From positions 1-6,398 of the forward strand of contig CAMOXA010000092.1 in NCBI GenBank assembly GCA_946628745.1: DNA of 6,398 bases, in the 5' to 3' direction. Origin of the DNA: an uncultured Verrucomicrobiota bacterium. GTDB lineage: Bacteria; Verrucomicrobiota; Kiritimatiellia; RFP12; UBA1067. Within the stretch, counting starts at the first letter, position 1; each line of letters opens with the position of its first letter. Under the pieces are notes generated by a model. That model had not been told where the DNA came from, did no database searches, and saw only the letters and a program-made list of their open reading frames with translations. Shown piece by piece: positions 5,754 to 6,398 of the stretch. A program made the position numbers and the translations under genes.

Positions 5754-5783
5754 ATTATACCACGAACATGCCCCGAAAGTCCA
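5754..5783 (-). promoter_or_regulatory. Putative promoter of the pilin cassette
   Basis: A perfect TATAAT (5759-5754) with TGGACT (5783-5778, four of six consensus bases) 18 bases upstream on the minus strand. A start 7 bases past the -10 box would fall at about 5747, two bases before the first Flp start codon. It lies in the 77-base gap after the TIGR02757 gene and is the only clear promoter before the five pilin-type genes. Confidence 0.65.
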
Positions 5784-5791
5784 GCGCATAT

Positions 5792-5832
5792 TCAACGGCC
5801 GCCGCCGCGCGCCATGGCGGTCTCAACGGCCG
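5792..5832. repeat. Short direct repeats and GC-rich stem after the TIGR02757 gene
   Basis: TCAACGGCCG occurs at 5792-5801 and again at 5823-5832, the second copy carrying the stop codon of the TIGR02757 gene. Between them a CCGCC/GGCGG stem can form on the minus strand. There is no T-run, so I do not call an intrinsic terminator. No other terminator separates this gene from the pilin promoter. Confidence 0.45.
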
Positions 5833-6398
5833 GCCGCGTCCACACCCGAACCGAACAGCGCGAAGTCTCCGCGCGCGGGATCGTCCGGGAACGCCTCCCC
5901 GAGAGCGTCCGTGAGACGCCGCGCCGCGCACATCGACGCGCAGGAGCTTTTCAAGAGACCCAGTTTCATCGTCTCCTGCACGACATGAGTGTCAAGCGGG
6001 ACGACGAGCGTGCGCCTGTTGATGAAGCCGGCCCAAAGACCAAGATCTACAGGCGAGCCGGAGCGCACCATCCACCTTAGAAACATGCAAACGCGCTTGC
6101 ATGCGGACTTGGCGTCCTTCGGGACGACGGACGACGGACCCTTCGCGTTGAAGTATCCGCATATCGCCGCGACAGCCTTGGCCGCGTCGCCCCCGGCAAC
6201 CCCGCGGACGTATCCGCCAAGCGTACCGTGCGCGAGCATCAATTCGCGATAGGTCCGCAGGAAGGCGTTCACGGTACCGAAAGTGAAGAAGCGGTAGAAG
6301 CAGCGCGAAGAATCCGGCGGGACGTCCCGCTCGAAAGCACCGCCGCGAATCCATGAGTCCATGTCGCCGCGCGCCCTGTCGACGAGCCACTGGATTTT
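5823..6398 (-). CDS. TIGR02757 (DUF2400) family protein, 5' end outside window
   Basis: 191 residues are visible up to TGA 5825-5823. The frame is open to the right edge (KIQWLVDRARGD before the first in-window Met at 6362), and members of this family are about 250 residues, so roughly the first 60 are missing. Family signatures, numbered from Met 6362: CFYRFFTF (21-28), KRVCMFLRWMVR (89-100), SPVDLGLW (103-110), VPLDTHVV (121-128), the DDP of FPDDPARGDFALFG (158-171) and a terminal GSGVD. The family is widespread, especially in Bacteroidota and relatives, and has no established function. Its PLDTH segment and helical pattern recall HhH-GPD DNA glycosylases, but I do not claim that activity. 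It ends 77 bases before the first pilin gene, which has its own promoter, so it is probably a separate unit. Confidence 0.9.
   Translation of the reverse strand, partial: KIQWLVDRARGDMDSWIRGGAFERDVPPDSSRCFYRFFTFGTVNAFLRTYRELMLAHGTLGGYVRGVAGGDAAKAVAAICGYFNAKGPSSVVPKDAKSACKRVCMFLRWMVRSGSPVDLGLWAGFINRRTLVVPLDTHVVQETMKLGLLKSSCASMCAARRLTDALGEAFPDDPARGDFALFGSGVDAAGR

Noticed and set aside
5798..5822. GC-rich stem after the TIGR02757 gene as an intrinsic terminator
   Set aside because: Short stem and no T-run on the minus strand.

Overview
The window is a GC-rich bacterial chromosomal segment in which every supported gene lies on the minus strand, so it reads from right to left. Promoters are of the ordinary sigma-70 type (TATAAT boxes) and Shine-Dalgarno sites are strong. 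The gene mix would fit a gut-type member of the Verrucomicrobiota/Kiritimatiellota/Lentisphaerota group: a Tad-type pilin set, a TIGR02757/DUF2400 gene, and nagA beside an M24 peptidase. No marker gene is present, so that placement is only a guess.

Layout in transcription order. (1) 6398-5823: 3' part of a TIGR02757/DUF2400-family gene whose start lies beyond the right edge. (2) 5783-5754: a promoter. It drives five consecutive small-to-medium genes (5745-3194) that all begin with a basic-Gly|Gln type IVb prepilin processing motif: two tandem 51-residue Flp pilins, a TadE-like protein, a TadG-like protein with a large Cys/Trp-rich ectodomain, and a second TadE-like protein. (3) 3172-2114: an M24 (Xaa-Pro type) metallopeptidase, 21 bases behind the pilin genes and probably co-transcribed with them. 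(4) 2060-903: nagA (GlcNAc-6-phosphate deacetylase), with its own promoter overlapping the stop codon of the peptidase gene. (5) 875-783: tRNA-Ser(GCU) with encoded CCA. Its promoter begins inside the last codons of nagA, and a strong intrinsic terminator follows at 768-736. (6) 587 to the left edge: a tyrosine-recombinase (integrase) gene just downstream of the tRNA. It keeps its N-terminal DNA-binding domains but has lost most of its catalytic domain, and the C-terminal GH box appears in another frame.

How the genes relate: genes 5745-3194 look like the structural (pilin and pseudopilin) part of a Tad/Flp surface fibre. The motor and assembly genes (TadA, TadB, TadC, RcpA, prepilin peptidase) are absent, so the machine must be encoded elsewhere. 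nagA is amino-sugar catabolism or recycling and seems only a neighbour. The tRNA plus crippled integrase looks like the scar of an integrated element.

The points most worth a second look are the compact five-prepilin cassette, the first pilin gene with almost no room for a 5' leader, the uncharacterised ectodomain of the TadG-like protein, the Gly-rich tail that doubles as a ribosome binding site, promoters hidden in the ends of upstream genes, and the core-deleted integrase at tRNA-Ser.
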